Source of the DNA: an uncultured Ruminococcus sp.
Lineage (GTDB): Bacteria; Bacillota; Clostridia; Oscillospirales; Ruminococcaceae
Reading direction: 5' to 3'
Length of the DNA stretch: 64,000 nt
Assembly (NCBI RefSeq): GCF_934476685.1
Contig: NZ_CAKSNX010000005.1
Coordinates: 1 to 64,000, forward strand
Shown here: piece by piece, positions 8,313-16,860 of the stretch
Layout of the letters: each line of letters starts with the position of its first letter
How positions within the stretch are numbered: position 1 is the first letter of the stretch
Translations under genes and position numbers: made by a program
The notes under the pieces: generated by a model
What the model was told of the DNA's origin: nothing
Seen by the model: the letters and a program-made list of their open reading frames with translations, nothing else
The model's database searches: none

Positions 8313-9878
8313 TCACTCACTCCTTTTCTCAAATGTTCTGAAATCACCCTTGGAATTATAAATGACCGAACTGCTATGACCAAAACAATTCAGCACAGCG
8401 TAATCACCGTCAGAGGGCTGCATGCACAGAAAGTCCGTTCCCGGATGAGTATGCCCACTCCAACGATATCCGTCTTTTGCAAGTTTAACAGCGTCCTCAA
8501 CATCGATCTGCACCATATATTCATTGCCACGAATGATGAGCCTGTCTTTGCCCTTTGTGAACATTGCAAACTCATCACCTGTATGAGCGGTCAGCGCCGA
8601 AAGATCAGCCATATTCACACTTTTCTTATCGACTATGATCCTGCTGTCAAATTCAGAAAGCTGTTCAAGTAAATTCTTCTGACGATTATTAAGCTCGATA
8701 CCGAAAGTAAGCACAGCATTTGGATTGCCCTTGCCTGTATGTTTCTGCTCAATAGGAAACTCAATAGGTTTTTCTATTGAATTTATCGTCACTTTCTTCA
8801 CTCCCTCTGTCTTTATTATACCATATTTTCCGTTTTTGTCAACATACTTTCTCTTCCATTCATCATAAGTCATATCCGCAGGAACACGCTGTATTTCGCC
8901 TGTCTGCGGATCTCTTGCCGAACGTTCAAGTCTGCCGCAGCAGGATTCGTCTATTACGGCAATAGTCGTTGAACGGCAGCGTGGGTGCATAGGGGGATAG
9001 TTTTTTCCTGCCTGTGCTTCATCAACGGGAAAGCACTTCCCGTCAAGAGAACGGCACAGCTCTGATGTGCGGCTGTCAAGCGTTGCAGTATAACGATATT
9101 TCTCTGTGCCTGTCTGCTCATAGCTTTTTAGTTCCGCCTGTTCATTCACATAACAGGATTCCGTGCGCACAAGTGTCATCGCCTGAGAATAGGAAGAATG
9201 CATCTTTGTCTGTATCTCCTCCGCCATTCGTCCGCCCGACTTTCCCGTAAGCACTCCGCAGAGCAGACAGTCTTCAAGCTCCTGCGATAATCGTTCTGTG
9301 TTTTCCCATATGCGTCGGGAATAATGCTTGCCGCTCCAGTTGGTGCTGAGTATCTCTTTTACTGTGTTTTCCGATATCTGAGAAAACCCGAAAGCTGCCC
9401 CTGTCCCTTTCTGAGCGTCAAATATGCTGCGATAATAGGTGTTTTTGACTATCTCCGCAAGTCCGCTGTCCATAAGTTCATTTGTATCGCCTGCTATATC
9501 CATACATACCTTATGGGCATTTTCCGCAAGCTGTTTAAGTCTGTCAAGCCTTGCCCTGTACGCAGGACTATTTATCTGCGCCGTTACTTTCGCCCTTTCT
9601 TCGGTGTCTTTTATCCTGCCGACTGCCTTTATGAGCCTTTTTATCACCTCTTCTGAGGGGACAGCCGCAAGCAGCCTTTCAGCTTCAGCTTCGGATATCC
9701 CCTTTGAAAAATTACGGAATATCTTTTCACATTCGCTCTGAATATATCTTACTGCATCAAGATATGCCGCCCCTATTTTCTGCGTCAACTCATCAGCCTT
9801 GAGCATTGCGCTGTCCATTCGCTTTTCCGCTCTGGCTTTCCAGTAATCCTCATTCGCCCTCAACTGTATCACCGTCAC
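8313..9878 (-). CDS. MuF minor head protein with C-terminal JAB-like domain
   Basis: 521 residues, GTG start at 9878, overlapping the portal gene by 29 bases. Residues 1 to about 315 are the SPP1 gp7/MuF-type minor head protein, ending in the diagnostic YPPMHPRCRSTTIAV. After a linker, residues ~365-521 form an extra domain with WSGHTHPGTDFLCMQPSDGD: His476-x-His478 ... Ser489-x-x-Asp492 matches the JAMM/JAB zinc-peptidase pattern with a longer loop. C-terminal domain swaps on MuF proteins are known in temperate-phage polymorphic toxins. The MuF part would be packaged in the head and the tail domain could act in a target cell. The DNA for the C-terminal part is more AT-rich than the N-terminal part. 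Toxin activity is inferred. Confidence 0.8.
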   Translation of the reverse strand: MTVIQLRANEDYWKARAEKRMDSAMLKADELTQKIGAAYLDAVRYIQSECEKIFRNFSKGISEAEAERLLAAVPSEEVIKRLIKAVGRIKDTEERAKVTAQINSPAYRARLDRLKQLAENAHKVCMDIAGDTNELMDSGLAEIVKNTYYRSIFDAQKGTGAAFGFSQISENTVKEILSTNWSGKHYSRRIWENTERLSQELEDCLLCGVLTGKSGGRMAEEIQTKMHSSYSQAMTLVRTESCYVNEQAELKSYEQTGTEKYRYTATLDSRTSELCRSLDGKCFPVDEAQAGKNYPPMHPRCRSTTIAVIDESCCGRLERSARDPQTGEIQRVPADMTYDEWKRKYVDKNGKYGIIKTEGVKKVTINSIEKPIEFPIEQKHTGKGNPNAVLTFGIELNNRQKNLLEQLSEFDSRIIVDKKSVNMADLSALTAHTGDEFAMFTKGKDRLIIRGNEYMVQIDVEDAVKLAKDGYRWSGHTHPGTDFLCMQPSDGDYAVLNCFGHSSSVIYNSKGDFRTFEKRSE

Positions 9879-11202
9879 TTCTCAGACTGAACAGCGACTG
9901 CTGATACTCTGCGCTGTCCTGCTTTTCCTTTCTGATACGCTTCATTTCTTCCTGCGGATCTTCCACAAAAGGCAGCTGTGAAAGCAGCGTCTGTAAAGAA
10001 ACCGTTCCGCTGAGGTTTGCTACCATATCCGCAAGTTCGGTCGTATTCGCAGGCAGACTTCTTGTCATTATGATCTCTATATCCGCTGTGTCAGTCCCCT
10101 GCCCTCTGATAGAAAGTATATGGTCGATAAGCCTGAGGCGGTATCTTAGTCCCTCTTTGAAAAAACGTTCCTTTGTCTTTGTCATAAGCTCAAAGCCGAA
10201 AAGCTTGTATGCCATAGCCACACCGCTTACGTTGCCGCCGAAATTATCGTCCGACATATCGGGGACTTTTGAAATAGTATGTATATCCTTTTTCAAAGCG
10301 CTGCGGAGTATTTCCACAGAGCTTTCGTCAAACTGCCTTGCAAGGTATGCCGCCTCTGCACCCTCAGGAAGTTCAAGGACACCGTTGTTCTTAACGGCAC
10401 GGTATGTTTCAGATCTCTCCTTATCGGTGTCGCCCAGCACAGCACCTTTTATAAGCAGCAGGGCATTCACAAACTGCTCCTTGTCGTTGACTCTGTCGCT
10501 CATCAGCAGATCATATGCGTCTATAAGTGATATGACCTGCTCAAAATCTCCCTGACAATTCTGGTTGTTGTATATCTCATTGAGCGGAACTGCTCCGAAA
10601 TGATGTTCTTTTGGCTGCTGCGCCTGTGAAAATATAAGAGATGATGACATTTCAAAAGGCTGCTCATAACTGGCTGTATAAAGGCAGCAGGCATAATGCT
10701 CAACATTTCCGCTGTCATTGAAGATAGGATAATATGTCACCCCGAAAAGCGGATCATGCCGCACCGTATCATCATACACCACAAAAGCGTTCCTCGGATC
10801 AAGTTTTGCAAGACGTGGTTCAGGCTCAGTGTCATTGTTCATATACACAAGTTCAAAAGCACGTCCGTATATTGCAAGGTCAAGGGCAAGATCGCTGTCC
10901 TGCGTAGCGGAATCTGCTCTTTTCAGCACATCTGTCATCTTTGTGATATCATGCTTTGACTTGTATGTGCATGGCGTGCCTGCAAGATATCCTGCGGATA
11001 TATCGGCAATGTAGCTTGCGTGATTGACCACAACTTTGTTGTTTGCAAGCCCGCTGCCCTTTTCCCTTTGCAGCACAGAATGATGACCGTCATAATATCG
11101 GCGCAGCTTTTCAAGCCGTCCTGTCATTTTGTTTTTATGTATGCCTATATATTTCGCAGCAAGTTCCGCCGTTATTATGGTATTTACCGCAGCAGTAAAC
11201 AT
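9850..11202 (-). CDS. Portal protein (SPP1 gp6-like)
   Basis: 450 residues, MFTAAVNTIITAELAAKYIG..., with RLEKLRRYYDGHHSVLQREK and later FGGNVSGVAMAYKLFGFE and TEIIMTRSLPANTTELADM-like segments that are typical of the SPP1-type portal family. It lies between the large terminase and the MuF gene, the standard packaging order. It forms the dodecameric channel through which the terminase pumps DNA. Confidence 0.92.
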   Translation of the reverse strand: MFTAAVNTIITAELAAKYIGIHKNKMTGRLEKLRRYYDGHHSVLQREKGSGLANNKVVVNHASYIADISAGYLAGTPCTYKSKHDITKMTDVLKRADSATQDSDLALDLAIYGRAFELVYMNNDTEPEPRLAKLDPRNAFVVYDDTVRHDPLFGVTYYPIFNDSGNVEHYACCLYTASYEQPFEMSSSLIFSQAQQPKEHHFGAVPLNEIYNNQNCQGDFEQVISLIDAYDLLMSDRVNDKEQFVNALLLIKGAVLGDTDKERSETYRAVKNNGVLELPEGAEAAYLARQFDESSVEILRSALKKDIHTISKVPDMSDDNFGGNVSGVAMAYKLFGFELMTKTKERFFKEGLRYRLRLIDHILSIRGQGTDTADIEIIMTRSLPANTTELADMVANLSGTVSLQTLLSQLPFVEDPQEEMKRIRKEKQDSAEYQQSLFSLRSDGDTVEGE

Positions 11203-11226
11203 TATTTTCCCTCCTGTTTTCCCTGT

Positions 11227-12516
11227 CTAAAGAATTATCCTGCCAGTAGTCACTCTGCGTCCGCCCAGTATCGTATTGCAGAAATACCGTACAGCGTCCA
11301 TAGCATGATCGTGTTCCTTAACAGGCTTATCCTCGCCGTAAGCGCAGGCTCTGCTGTCCCAGATATATGAACCGAACTCGGCTCTTGTATTGACGCAGCA
11401 GTCTGAAAACAGCAGACTGCCTTTCTGCAGCAGCGAACCTGTAAGCCGTATGCCGTCAAGCACGTTATTCTTTGCTTTTATAATACTAAGACCCCTGCGC
11501 CGCAGACATTCGTGCAGACTTGCGGCAGAGGGGTCGATGATCACATATTTTATTTTTTTATCTCCTATAAATCCGCAAAGGTCGTCAGCATATTCTTCAT
11601 CTGTTTTCTGCCTTGCGCATTTTCTTCCGTCATAATAATATTCTCTTGTGCATATCCACCTGCCGTCCTCTGACCTTTCCCAAAGCAGGAATACAGTAGG
11701 ATTCAATGTGCCGTAGTCTATGGAAACGTACTTTGCGCTGCCCTCCGACATTGCAGGCAGGGTATGTATGATATGCTTTTGCGGATCGAACATATCGTAG
11801 ACTATTCCCTCTGCGGCAGCCCACTCACCGAGGATATACCGCTGATAAAAAACTCCTGTCCACTGAGATCTGTACCTTGCTTTTATCTCTTCGGAAAGGC
11901 TGAGGTTATCGTCCATGGTAAAGTGAAGATACAGCATATCCTTTTCGTCTGTCCTGTTTATCCACTCCTGTCTGAACCAATGGAACGGACCGTCGGGATT
12001 GCAGCTGAACCAGAACTTTGAGCCGTTCACGGAACATCTTGCCGTTGCCTGATCCACAAAGCTTTTCGGCATAAGCGCAGCCTCGTCAAGCAGGACTCCC
12101 GCCAGAGTTATGCCCTGAATAAGATCCTGTGAGCTTTCATCTTTTCCGCCGAAGAGGTAAAAATAATTCTCCCTGCCGTTCATACTTACGGTAAGGAGAT
12201 TATCCGCCCTATGATCTGTTATTTTATAGTTACGGCTTGCGAGCATTGTTTTGAGAAGTCCCACAACGTTGCGCCGCAGAGAACCGATAGTCTTTCCGCA
12301 GAGAGCAAAGTTGCAGTGTTCAAAATTCTCCATTGCCCACATAACGAAAGACAGCGACAGGCACACTGTTTTTCCCGACCTGATAGCGCCGTCACATATG
12401 ACTCCGCTGCTTGTGCAGTAAGGAGAAGCAGGATTCCACCATGTAAGCACTTTGAGCTGCTTTTCAGAAAACGGCTGAAAGCGGAACACAGCTTTTTTCC
12501 GGTCTGTATTTATCAT
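11227..12516 (-). CDS. terL: Terminase large subunit
   Basis: 429 residues. Walker A is GAIRSGKT near residue 45 and Walker B is GVLLDEAALM near residue 140. The nuclease half has VSIDYGTLNPTVFLLW and YVIIDPSAASLHE, with acidic metal-binding residues, and HDHAMDAVRYF near the end. This is the PBSX/SPP1-type large terminase, which powers DNA translocation and cuts the concatemer. Its start overlaps the small-subunit gene by 4 bases (12513-12516). Confidence 0.95.
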   Translation of the reverse strand: MINTDRKKAVFRFQPFSEKQLKVLTWWNPASPYCTSSGVICDGAIRSGKTVCLSLSFVMWAMENFEHCNFALCGKTIGSLRRNVVGLLKTMLASRNYKITDHRADNLLTVSMNGRENYFYLFGGKDESSQDLIQGITLAGVLLDEAALMPKSFVDQATARCSVNGSKFWFSCNPDGPFHWFRQEWINRTDEKDMLYLHFTMDDNLSLSEEIKARYRSQWTGVFYQRYILGEWAAAEGIVYDMFDPQKHIIHTLPAMSEGSAKYVSIDYGTLNPTVFLLWERSEDGRWICTREYYYDGRKCARQKTDEEYADDLCGFIGDKKIKYVIIDPSAASLHECLRRRGLSIIKAKNNVLDGIRLTGSLLQKGSLLFSDCCVNTRAEFGSYIWDSRACAYGEDKPVKEHDHAMDAVRYFCNTILGGRRVTTGRIIL

Positions 12517-12953
12517 TCGCCCCTCACGTCCTGTTTAGATCTGTCCTCTCTGTCTTCCCATACCTTTTTCGCAGCATTTTCAAGGGCGGCTATGAAGTTA
12601 TCGTCCGCCTGCTGAGAAGTATCCTCGGCACGAGGGTTGTCCGACCACCTGCACCAGTTTTTCAGAGCAAAGATAGACATTGTGCTTTGATATTTTCCCA
12701 GCATACCGCCCTCTGCGATAACGTCGCTCTGTATCTGCTCAAACTCACTTTTTATAGTGGGGAAGTATTTATTGAGGGCGTTATAAATCGTTTTTCTGTC
12801 GCATTCGCAGTAATTATCTGCAAGCCATCTGCAAAAATTAGTCTGATTCGGAACTCTGGCAAAATCATTCTCAATGATATTATCGCAGAATTCCCTGAAC
12901 AAAGCAATAAGCTTTGTCCCGCTATTAAATTTTCTAGGCTGCCCTCTCGGCAT
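12513..12953 (-). CDS. Terminase small subunit-like DNA-packaging protein
   Basis: 146 residues from ATG at 12953 (MPRGQPRKFNSGTKL...), chosen because GAGGTG lies just upstream; a longer reading back to 13076 would run over a terminator hairpin. The sequence has a helix-turn-helix-like part (CDRKTIYNALNKYFPTI) and FALKNWCRWSDNP before an acidic, coiled C-terminus. It overlaps terL by 4 bases. It is placed and built like the DNA-recognition subunit of the terminase. Confidence 0.8.
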   Translation of the reverse strand: MPRGQPRKFNSGTKLIALFREFCDNIIENDFARVPNQTNFCRWLADNYCECDRKTIYNALNKYFPTIKSEFEQIQSDVIAEGGMLGKYQSTMSIFALKNWCRWSDNPRAEDTSQQADDNFIAALENAAKKVWEDREDRSKQDVRGE

Positions 12954-12988
12954 TGTATCACCTCGATCGTAATTATCATTTTTAGCAA

Positions 12989-13018
12989 CAAAAAAGAGAG
13001 CACACGAATGTACTCTCC
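12989..13018 (-). terminator. Intrinsic terminator upstream of terminase genes
   Basis: On the minus strand GAGAGTAC-ATTCGT-GTGCTCTC is followed by TTTTTT. It ends the transcription unit of the gene at 13040-13324 just before the terminase genes. Confidence 0.75.
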
Positions 13019-13039
13019 TACTGAAAACATTACTTATAT

Positions 13040-13324
13040 TTATTCTATTTCTTGAATATATAACTTTAACATACACGGAATACAGGGTTGAAATACTCTT
13101 TTCGTGACTTTATAAGTCTTTCCATTCATCATTGATATATATATTGCAGAATTATACATATTAATTTTGCAATCATCTTCACCAAAAATTAAATCCTCAA
13201 AAAAGCCAGAATCTAAAGTTGTACAATATTTATCTCCTGCACGATAAGAATAGTCCGTAAATTCTATTTTTTTGCCATTAATATCGTGAGGATACATACA
13301 TACTCGAATAAACTTTTTTTCCAT
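13040..13324 (-). CDS. Unknown 94-aa protein, moron-type cargo
   Basis: ATG at 13324 behind GGGAGTGATAAA; the extra 17 codons upstream overlap the promoter. It reads MEKKFIRVCMYPHDINGKK and ends MLKLYIQEIE, beta-rich, with several cysteines. It is AT-rich compared with both flanking blocks and has its own promoter and terminator, so it is an independent unit between the late regulator and the terminase. No family recognised. Could be expressed from the lysogen. Confidence 0.65.
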   Translation of the reverse strand: MEKKFIRVCMYPHDINGKKIEFTDYSYRAGDKYCTTLDSGFFEDLIFGEDDCKINMYNSAIYISMMNGKTYKVTKRVFQPCIPCMLKLYIQEIE

Positions 13325-13346
13325 TTTATCACTCCCTATCGCATAT

Positions 13347-13375
13347 ATAATACCACAAAAAGTAAATCTAATCAA
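13347..13375 (-). promoter_or_regulatory. Promoter of the 94-aa cargo gene
   Basis: On the minus strand TTGATT (13370-13375) and TATTAT (13347-13352) are separated by 17 bases, 23 bases upstream of the start codon at 13324. A near-consensus vegetative promoter inside a late phage region. Confidence 0.65.
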
Positions 13376-13481
13376 GTTTCTGTGCTTAAATTCTCTTTTC
13401 TACACAAACCTCATATACCTTTTTTATGCAGAATTTCAAAATACCGACGCTTTACGACGTTTATGAATAAAATATTTCATG

Positions 13482-13509
13482 CAAAAGACACCCCGAACGG
13501 AGTGCCTTT
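13482..13509 (-). terminator. Intrinsic terminator
   Basis: Minus strand: AGGCACTCCG-TT-CGGGGTGTCT followed by TTTT. It lies between the late-regulator gene and the cargo promoter, and closes the structured stretch described at 13483-13650. Confidence 0.65.
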
Positions 13510-13650
13510 CACGAAAATATTAAGGAGCATATCTAAAATGGTGGCGCAGGCTTTGAGTATCTCCCTCTCAGCCTGCATACGGAGCTTTCGCTCCGTCGGA
13601 ACAACTTTTATGGAGGTTCCGCAGTGTATCTCTTTGCCTTTTCGGCTATT
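13483..13650 (-). ncRNA. Candidate structured RNA or short ORF downstream of late regulator
   Basis: Four successive hairpins can be drawn on the minus strand: GGAAC...GTTCC, CGGAGC-GAAA-GCTCCG, GCAGGCT...AGCCTGC and the terminator. TATAAT occurs at about 13658-13663. The same stretch is also open in one frame (a 33-codon reading starting at the ATG near 13582, MQAEREILKACATILDM...), without a good ribosome site. Which reading is right cannot be told here. Confidence 0.35.
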
Positions 13651-13675
13651 GTAATTATATCATAATATGTTACTC

Positions 13676-14134
13676 TCATTCACTCTCATTTACTCTCATC
13701 TTTATTGCTTTCAGAGCTGCACCATGTATGCGGTACAAATGCTGTGCCGAGTAACCCATCTCCTCCGCAATGCCCTTAACATACTCGCCTGTGCGCTCGT
13801 CAAATCGGCTCTCCCAGCGCTGATAGAGCAGGTATCTGCGCTCCAGTACCTCTCGCTGTGCGGCATTTGGTACGCTGTCTATAACGCTCTCTATCTCGAA
13901 GCGCTTTGCTATAAGCACGTCTGCAAGCTCTCGCTGTCTGCGTTCGTAGTCTGCTATATCTGCGATAGTGCTTGACATTCCGTCGCTGTCGGCTGTGCTG
14001 TGGCTTGCGCCTGAGCCGTCATAGGATATGCCCTTATACTCCAGCTGTGACCGCAGCTTGCTGACCTTTGCGCCGATGATATTTATGCGCCGCTCTATTT
14101 TGTATGCTTGGTTAAGATATTCTTTTGGAGTCAT
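13676..14134 (-). CDS. RinA/ArpU-like late transcription regulator
   Basis: 152 residues, MTPKEYLNQAYKIERRINII..., with a central PNAAQREVLERRYLLYQRWE segment and a C-terminal helix-turn-helix GIAEEMGYSAQHLYRIHGAALKAIK, like region 4 of sigma factors. This is the DUF1492/RinA-type regulator found at the border of early and late genes in Firmicute phages. It overlaps the next upstream gene by 4 bases. Its final codons come from a direct repeat of CTCATT-type units on the plus strand (13676-13700). It probably switches on the late operon to its left. Confidence 0.8.
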   Translation of the reverse strand: MTPKEYLNQAYKIERRINIIGAKVSKLRSQLEYKGISYDGSGASHSTADSDGMSSTIADIADYERRQRELADVLIAKRFEIESVIDSVPNAAQREVLERRYLLYQRWESRFDERTGEYVKGIAEEMGYSAQHLYRIHGAALKAIKMRVNESE

Positions 14135-14448
14135 TTGCTGTCACCGTCCATTCTAGCTCCGCAAAGTGGACAATAAGTCGGGAACGTATCGCCGCATATT
14201 TCTTCTAAATCGCTTGCATAATATTCTGTTTTACATTCACTACATCTTGTACAGCCGTTTTCATACATTAATTCTGTGGCTTCCCACTTTCCGTGCCTTG
14301 TTTCCTGCACGTCTGCGGTAGGTTCGTCGTCGACTAGTTCACACAGATCATGATAAAGTTCCTCTGTGGTCTTGCCCCAATTAAATATACTGTCTGTTTG
14401 CGAGTCGATAGAATCCTTTAGCTTCTCAGCGTCAATATATCTTGCCAT
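14131..14448 (-). CDS. Zinc-ribbon phage protein (105 aa)
   Basis: MARYIDAEKLKDSIDSQTDS... with HGKWEATEL, then CTRCSEC and a final YCPLCGARMD. The two CxxC pairs suggest one zinc-binding ribbon. Proteins of this build are common in Clostridial prophage early regions; their role is unknown. It overlaps neighbours on both sides by 1 to 4 bases. Confidence 0.75.
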   Translation of the reverse strand: MARYIDAEKLKDSIDSQTDSIFNWGKTTEELYHDLCELVDDEPTADVQETRHGKWEATELMYENGCTRCSECKTEYYASDLEEICGDTFPTYCPLCGARMDGDSK

Positions 14449-14729
14449 TATCTTACCTCCTTGATTCCTAGTACAACATACCCATTCTTTATTCCCCAGC
14501 CATTGAGGATATATGTTATCTTGTATGTATGCCCTGATATCTCGTGTTCTGCGTATTCTTCTCTTGTTGTGCCGTCTGAACTACGATAAATCTTTCCGTC
14601 AGTCGGTGTGAATTTTATCAGATCGCCCGTCTGAAATCCTCTGTCATTCTTCCTGACCTCGAAATTCTTCTCACCGCTCAGAACAGCGTCACAGAATTCT
14701 GTGTTAAGTTTCAGATCATGTGTTTTCAC
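14448..14729 (-). CDS. DUF3850 (ASCH/PUA-like) protein
   Basis: 93 residues: MKTHDLKLNTEFCDAVLSGE, then KNFEVRKNDRGFQTGDLI and a C-terminal GYVVLGIKEV. This is the DUF3850 pattern, a short ASCH-like PUA fold thought to bind RNA or nucleic acid. Frequent in phage accessory blocks. Start is behind GGAGGGG. Confidence 0.85.
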   Translation of the reverse strand: MKTHDLKLNTEFCDAVLSGEKNFEVRKNDRGFQTGDLIKFTPTDGKIYRSSDGTTREEYAEHEISGHTYKITYILNGWGIKNGYVVLGIKEVR

Positions 14730-14740
14730 TTTTACCCCTC

Positions 14741-15106
14741 CTATAAACTCATCTGACTATCATCATAGTCAACTTTCCTTGTTGTCAGCCTGCCTTTATA
14801 ATCAGGGTAGCTGTTCAACCTTTTGTACCTTTCGCTGGTCTTGTCAGCCATAAAGCTATTGTCCTGCTCAGGCGGAGTTGGCAGGTAATACTCCTGTGGG
14901 ATTTCCAAATCGTTAGCCGTGCAGATATCCAGAATATATCGCTTATACGCCAGAACGTGATTTCTGCACAAATTGGCATTACAGCCGTCAGGCCATGACG
15001 GGTCACTACAGCCATGCTCGATAATGGACTTGTACCGCTCTATCGACTTTACAAGTTCTGCCGAATACTGTTTTAACATTTCTTCGGGCGTTTTACTCTT
15101 TGCCAT
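14741..15106 (-). CDS. Phage protein of unknown function (121 aa)
   Basis: ATG at 15106 behind GAGGAGGGG; the five extra codons upstream are unlikely to be translated. Reads MAKSKTPEEMLKQYSAELVK, then a Cys-containing segment CSDPSWPDGCNANLCRN and a polar C-terminus. The four cysteines could bind metal. No family recognised. Part of the early operon between RusA and the DUF3850 gene. Confidence 0.65.
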   Translation of the reverse strand: MAKSKTPEEMLKQYSAELVKSIERYKSIIEHGCSDPSWPDGCNANLCRNHVLAYKRYILDICTANDLEIPQEYYLPTPPEQDNSFMADKTSERYKRLNSYPDYKGRLTTRKVDYDDSQMSL

Positions 15107-15123
15107 GTTACCCCTCCTCAAAC

Positions 15124-15534
15124 TCAGGACATTCCGTCACAGTGTACGAGTGTATCATACCGCCCTTTTGTGCCTCGTACATTCTGTGCTGACACGTCCT
15201 CCAACCCCTCGTCCCCGTCATAAACGAACTCGTCCCTAAACCCTGCAATAAAGTTGTTGTTATCATTCTTCAACCGCCCCGACTTCTGCAAAGCGTCAAG
15301 AATAAACTTCTTTGCAAATGCCACATTGTCCTTGTCACGTCTTTTGTTCGGCTCATGCCACACAAAGGTCATATGCACAGGGGAGCAGATCAGAAAACGC
15401 CTTGTGCTGAGAATAAGCATTATGTCATTCTCCACTGCCTTCTTGAACCCTGCTCCGCCGTAGCGGTTTCCCCTGCATTTGTCGATATATTCGTTCAGGC
15501 TCGGCAGTCTGAACGGTATCTTAAAGCTTATCAC
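15124..15534 (-). CDS. RusA-like Holliday junction resolvase
   Basis: GTG start at 15534 behind GGGGAGG; the upstream ATGs lie within the previous gene's end. ISFKIPFRLPSLNEYIDKCR opens the protein and NKRRDKDNVAFAKKFILDAL followed by LKNDNNNFI contains the RusA-family acidic residues (RDxDN and downstream DN). About 136 residues, the normal RusA size. It resolves branched DNA, fitting the adjacent replication and RecT genes. Confidence 0.85.
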   Translation of the reverse strand: MISFKIPFRLPSLNEYIDKCRGNRYGGAGFKKAVENDIMLILSTRRFLICSPVHMTFVWHEPNKRRDKDNVAFAKKFILDALQKSGRLKNDNNNFIAGFRDEFVYDGDEGLEDVSAQNVRGTKGRYDTLVHCDGMS

Positions 15535-15538
15535 CCGC

Positions 15539-16333
15539 TCACCTCCCCATATCATCACTCAGCGAGAAATTCATTGCAAAGTCCTCAAATTCATCAAGGT
15601 CGTAGTTTGCACCGCTGTCGGGCGATGAGGCTGGCTTGTCCTCTGATATCCACTTTGAGATAAGCTTAAAAGGATCTCTGCAATGCTTTCCGCTTTTCTT
15701 CTGCCACTCGATTATCTTATCTATATATGTATCTGTGACAGACGCAGACGACATAGACGCTAACTTTCTGTACTGTTCCTGCGAAAGAGCTTCAAGGGCA
15801 GTCTTTTTGCAGTCAGACATAGATAAGTTATGTTCTGTTAAGTTAAGTTCTGTTGTTTCATTTTTGCTTGCATTTTTATCATTTTTGCTTGCAATTTTGC
15901 CCGAATCGCTGACAGTTTCGGAATTTTGGGCGCAGTTGACCAAGAGGTATTCTTTTAAAATTTTTGCATTTTTTCTGCGGCTCATATATTTCAGCCAGTT
16001 TTCCTGTATCCAGTCGGCTGTCAGTATGCCGTATTTTTTATACAAATTTTTATTAAAAAAATCCTCTTTAAGAAGTTCATTCAATATTTCCAGAACAAGC
16101 CCTTTACCTGCGTGTACCTTGTTCGCAAACAAAGTGCATACCCTGTCATTCCATTCACAATAGTACCCTTCGGCACTGCCGCAGACTTTCTTCCACAGCT
16201 TTTCGAGGATAGCATATCCTTTTAATCCATATGCCGCCTCGATATATTCAACACATTCCGAAACTTTATCGGGATATACCCTGCTCCAATCTCCGGTGGG
16301 TATCAAAATTGCAGGCATATTATATCCTGCCAT
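15539..16333 (-). CDS. Replisome organiser-like protein (DUF4373 type)
   Basis: 264 residues. N-terminal part (IPTGDWSRVYPDKVSECVEYIEAAYGLKGYAILEKLWKKV) is the Lin1244/Lin1753-like domain found in phage replication initiation proteins. The middle is a low-complexity SKNDKNASKNE linker and the C-terminus is polar. The start is behind AAGGAGAG. No helicase loader follows, so it may recruit host DnaB directly or through a distant gene. Confidence 0.75.
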   Translation of the reverse strand: MAGYNMPAILIPTGDWSRVYPDKVSECVEYIEAAYGLKGYAILEKLWKKVCGSAEGYYCEWNDRVCTLFANKVHAGKGLVLEILNELLKEDFFNKNLYKKYGILTADWIQENWLKYMSRRKNAKILKEYLLVNCAQNSETVSDSGKIASKNDKNASKNETTELNLTEHNLSMSDCKKTALEALSQEQYRKLASMSSASVTDTYIDKIIEWQKKSGKHCRDPFKLISKWISEDKPASSPDSGANYDLDEFEDFAMNFSLSDDMGR

Positions 16334-16365
16334 ATTCTCTCCTTATTCTGTTTATTCTTTATCCC

Positions 16366-16860
16366 CTAAAACGGTACTCCGTCGTCGCTGAGGATATCTT
16401 CAAAATCGGACAGATCTCCAAGTAACTTGTTGCTTTGTAACTCGTTACTTTGTACGTTCGTCTGCGGCGCAGTTTGTGTACTGCCTGCGCTGTTCTGTCC
16501 GCTGTAACTGCCGCCATAACTGCTCTGACCGCTGCTTTCGGACTTTTCCCCTGTGAACGAAACGTCCTCCGCAAAGAGGTCAGTGGTGTAATGCTTTGTG
16601 CCGTTTTTGTCCTCATATGAGCCTGTTCTGAGGCTGCCGACAAGGGCTATCATTCTGCCCTTGCCGAAATATTTTCCGATAAATTCGGCTCGCTGTCCCC
16701 ATGCGACGCAGCTGATAAAATCCGCCTTGCGTTCCTCGCCCTGCTTTGAATATCCTCTGTCCACAGCCACATTGAACCGCAGCATCGCTGTGCCGCTCTG
16801 GGTCTGTCTGACTTCAAGGTCATGGGTTATCCTGCCCATGATGATCGCTTTGTTGAGCAT
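16366..16860 (-). CDS. ssb: Single-stranded DNA-binding protein
   Basis: 164 residues. The OB-fold part reads MLNKAIIMGRITHDLEVRQT...MLRFNVAVDR, followed by a Gly/Ser/Gln-rich linker and an acidic tip ILSDDGVPF that is the usual protein-docking tail of SSB. A phage copy working with RecT and RusA. Its start lies 41 bases inside the previous gene's end. Confidence 0.95.
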   Translation of the reverse strand: MLNKAIIMGRITHDLEVRQTQSGTAMLRFNVAVDRGYSKQGEERKADFISCVAWGQRAEFIGKYFGKGRMIALVGSLRTGSYEDKNGTKHYTTDLFAEDVSFTGEKSESSGQSSYGGSYSGQNSAGSTQTAPQTNVQSNELQSNKLLGDLSDFEDILSDDGVPF

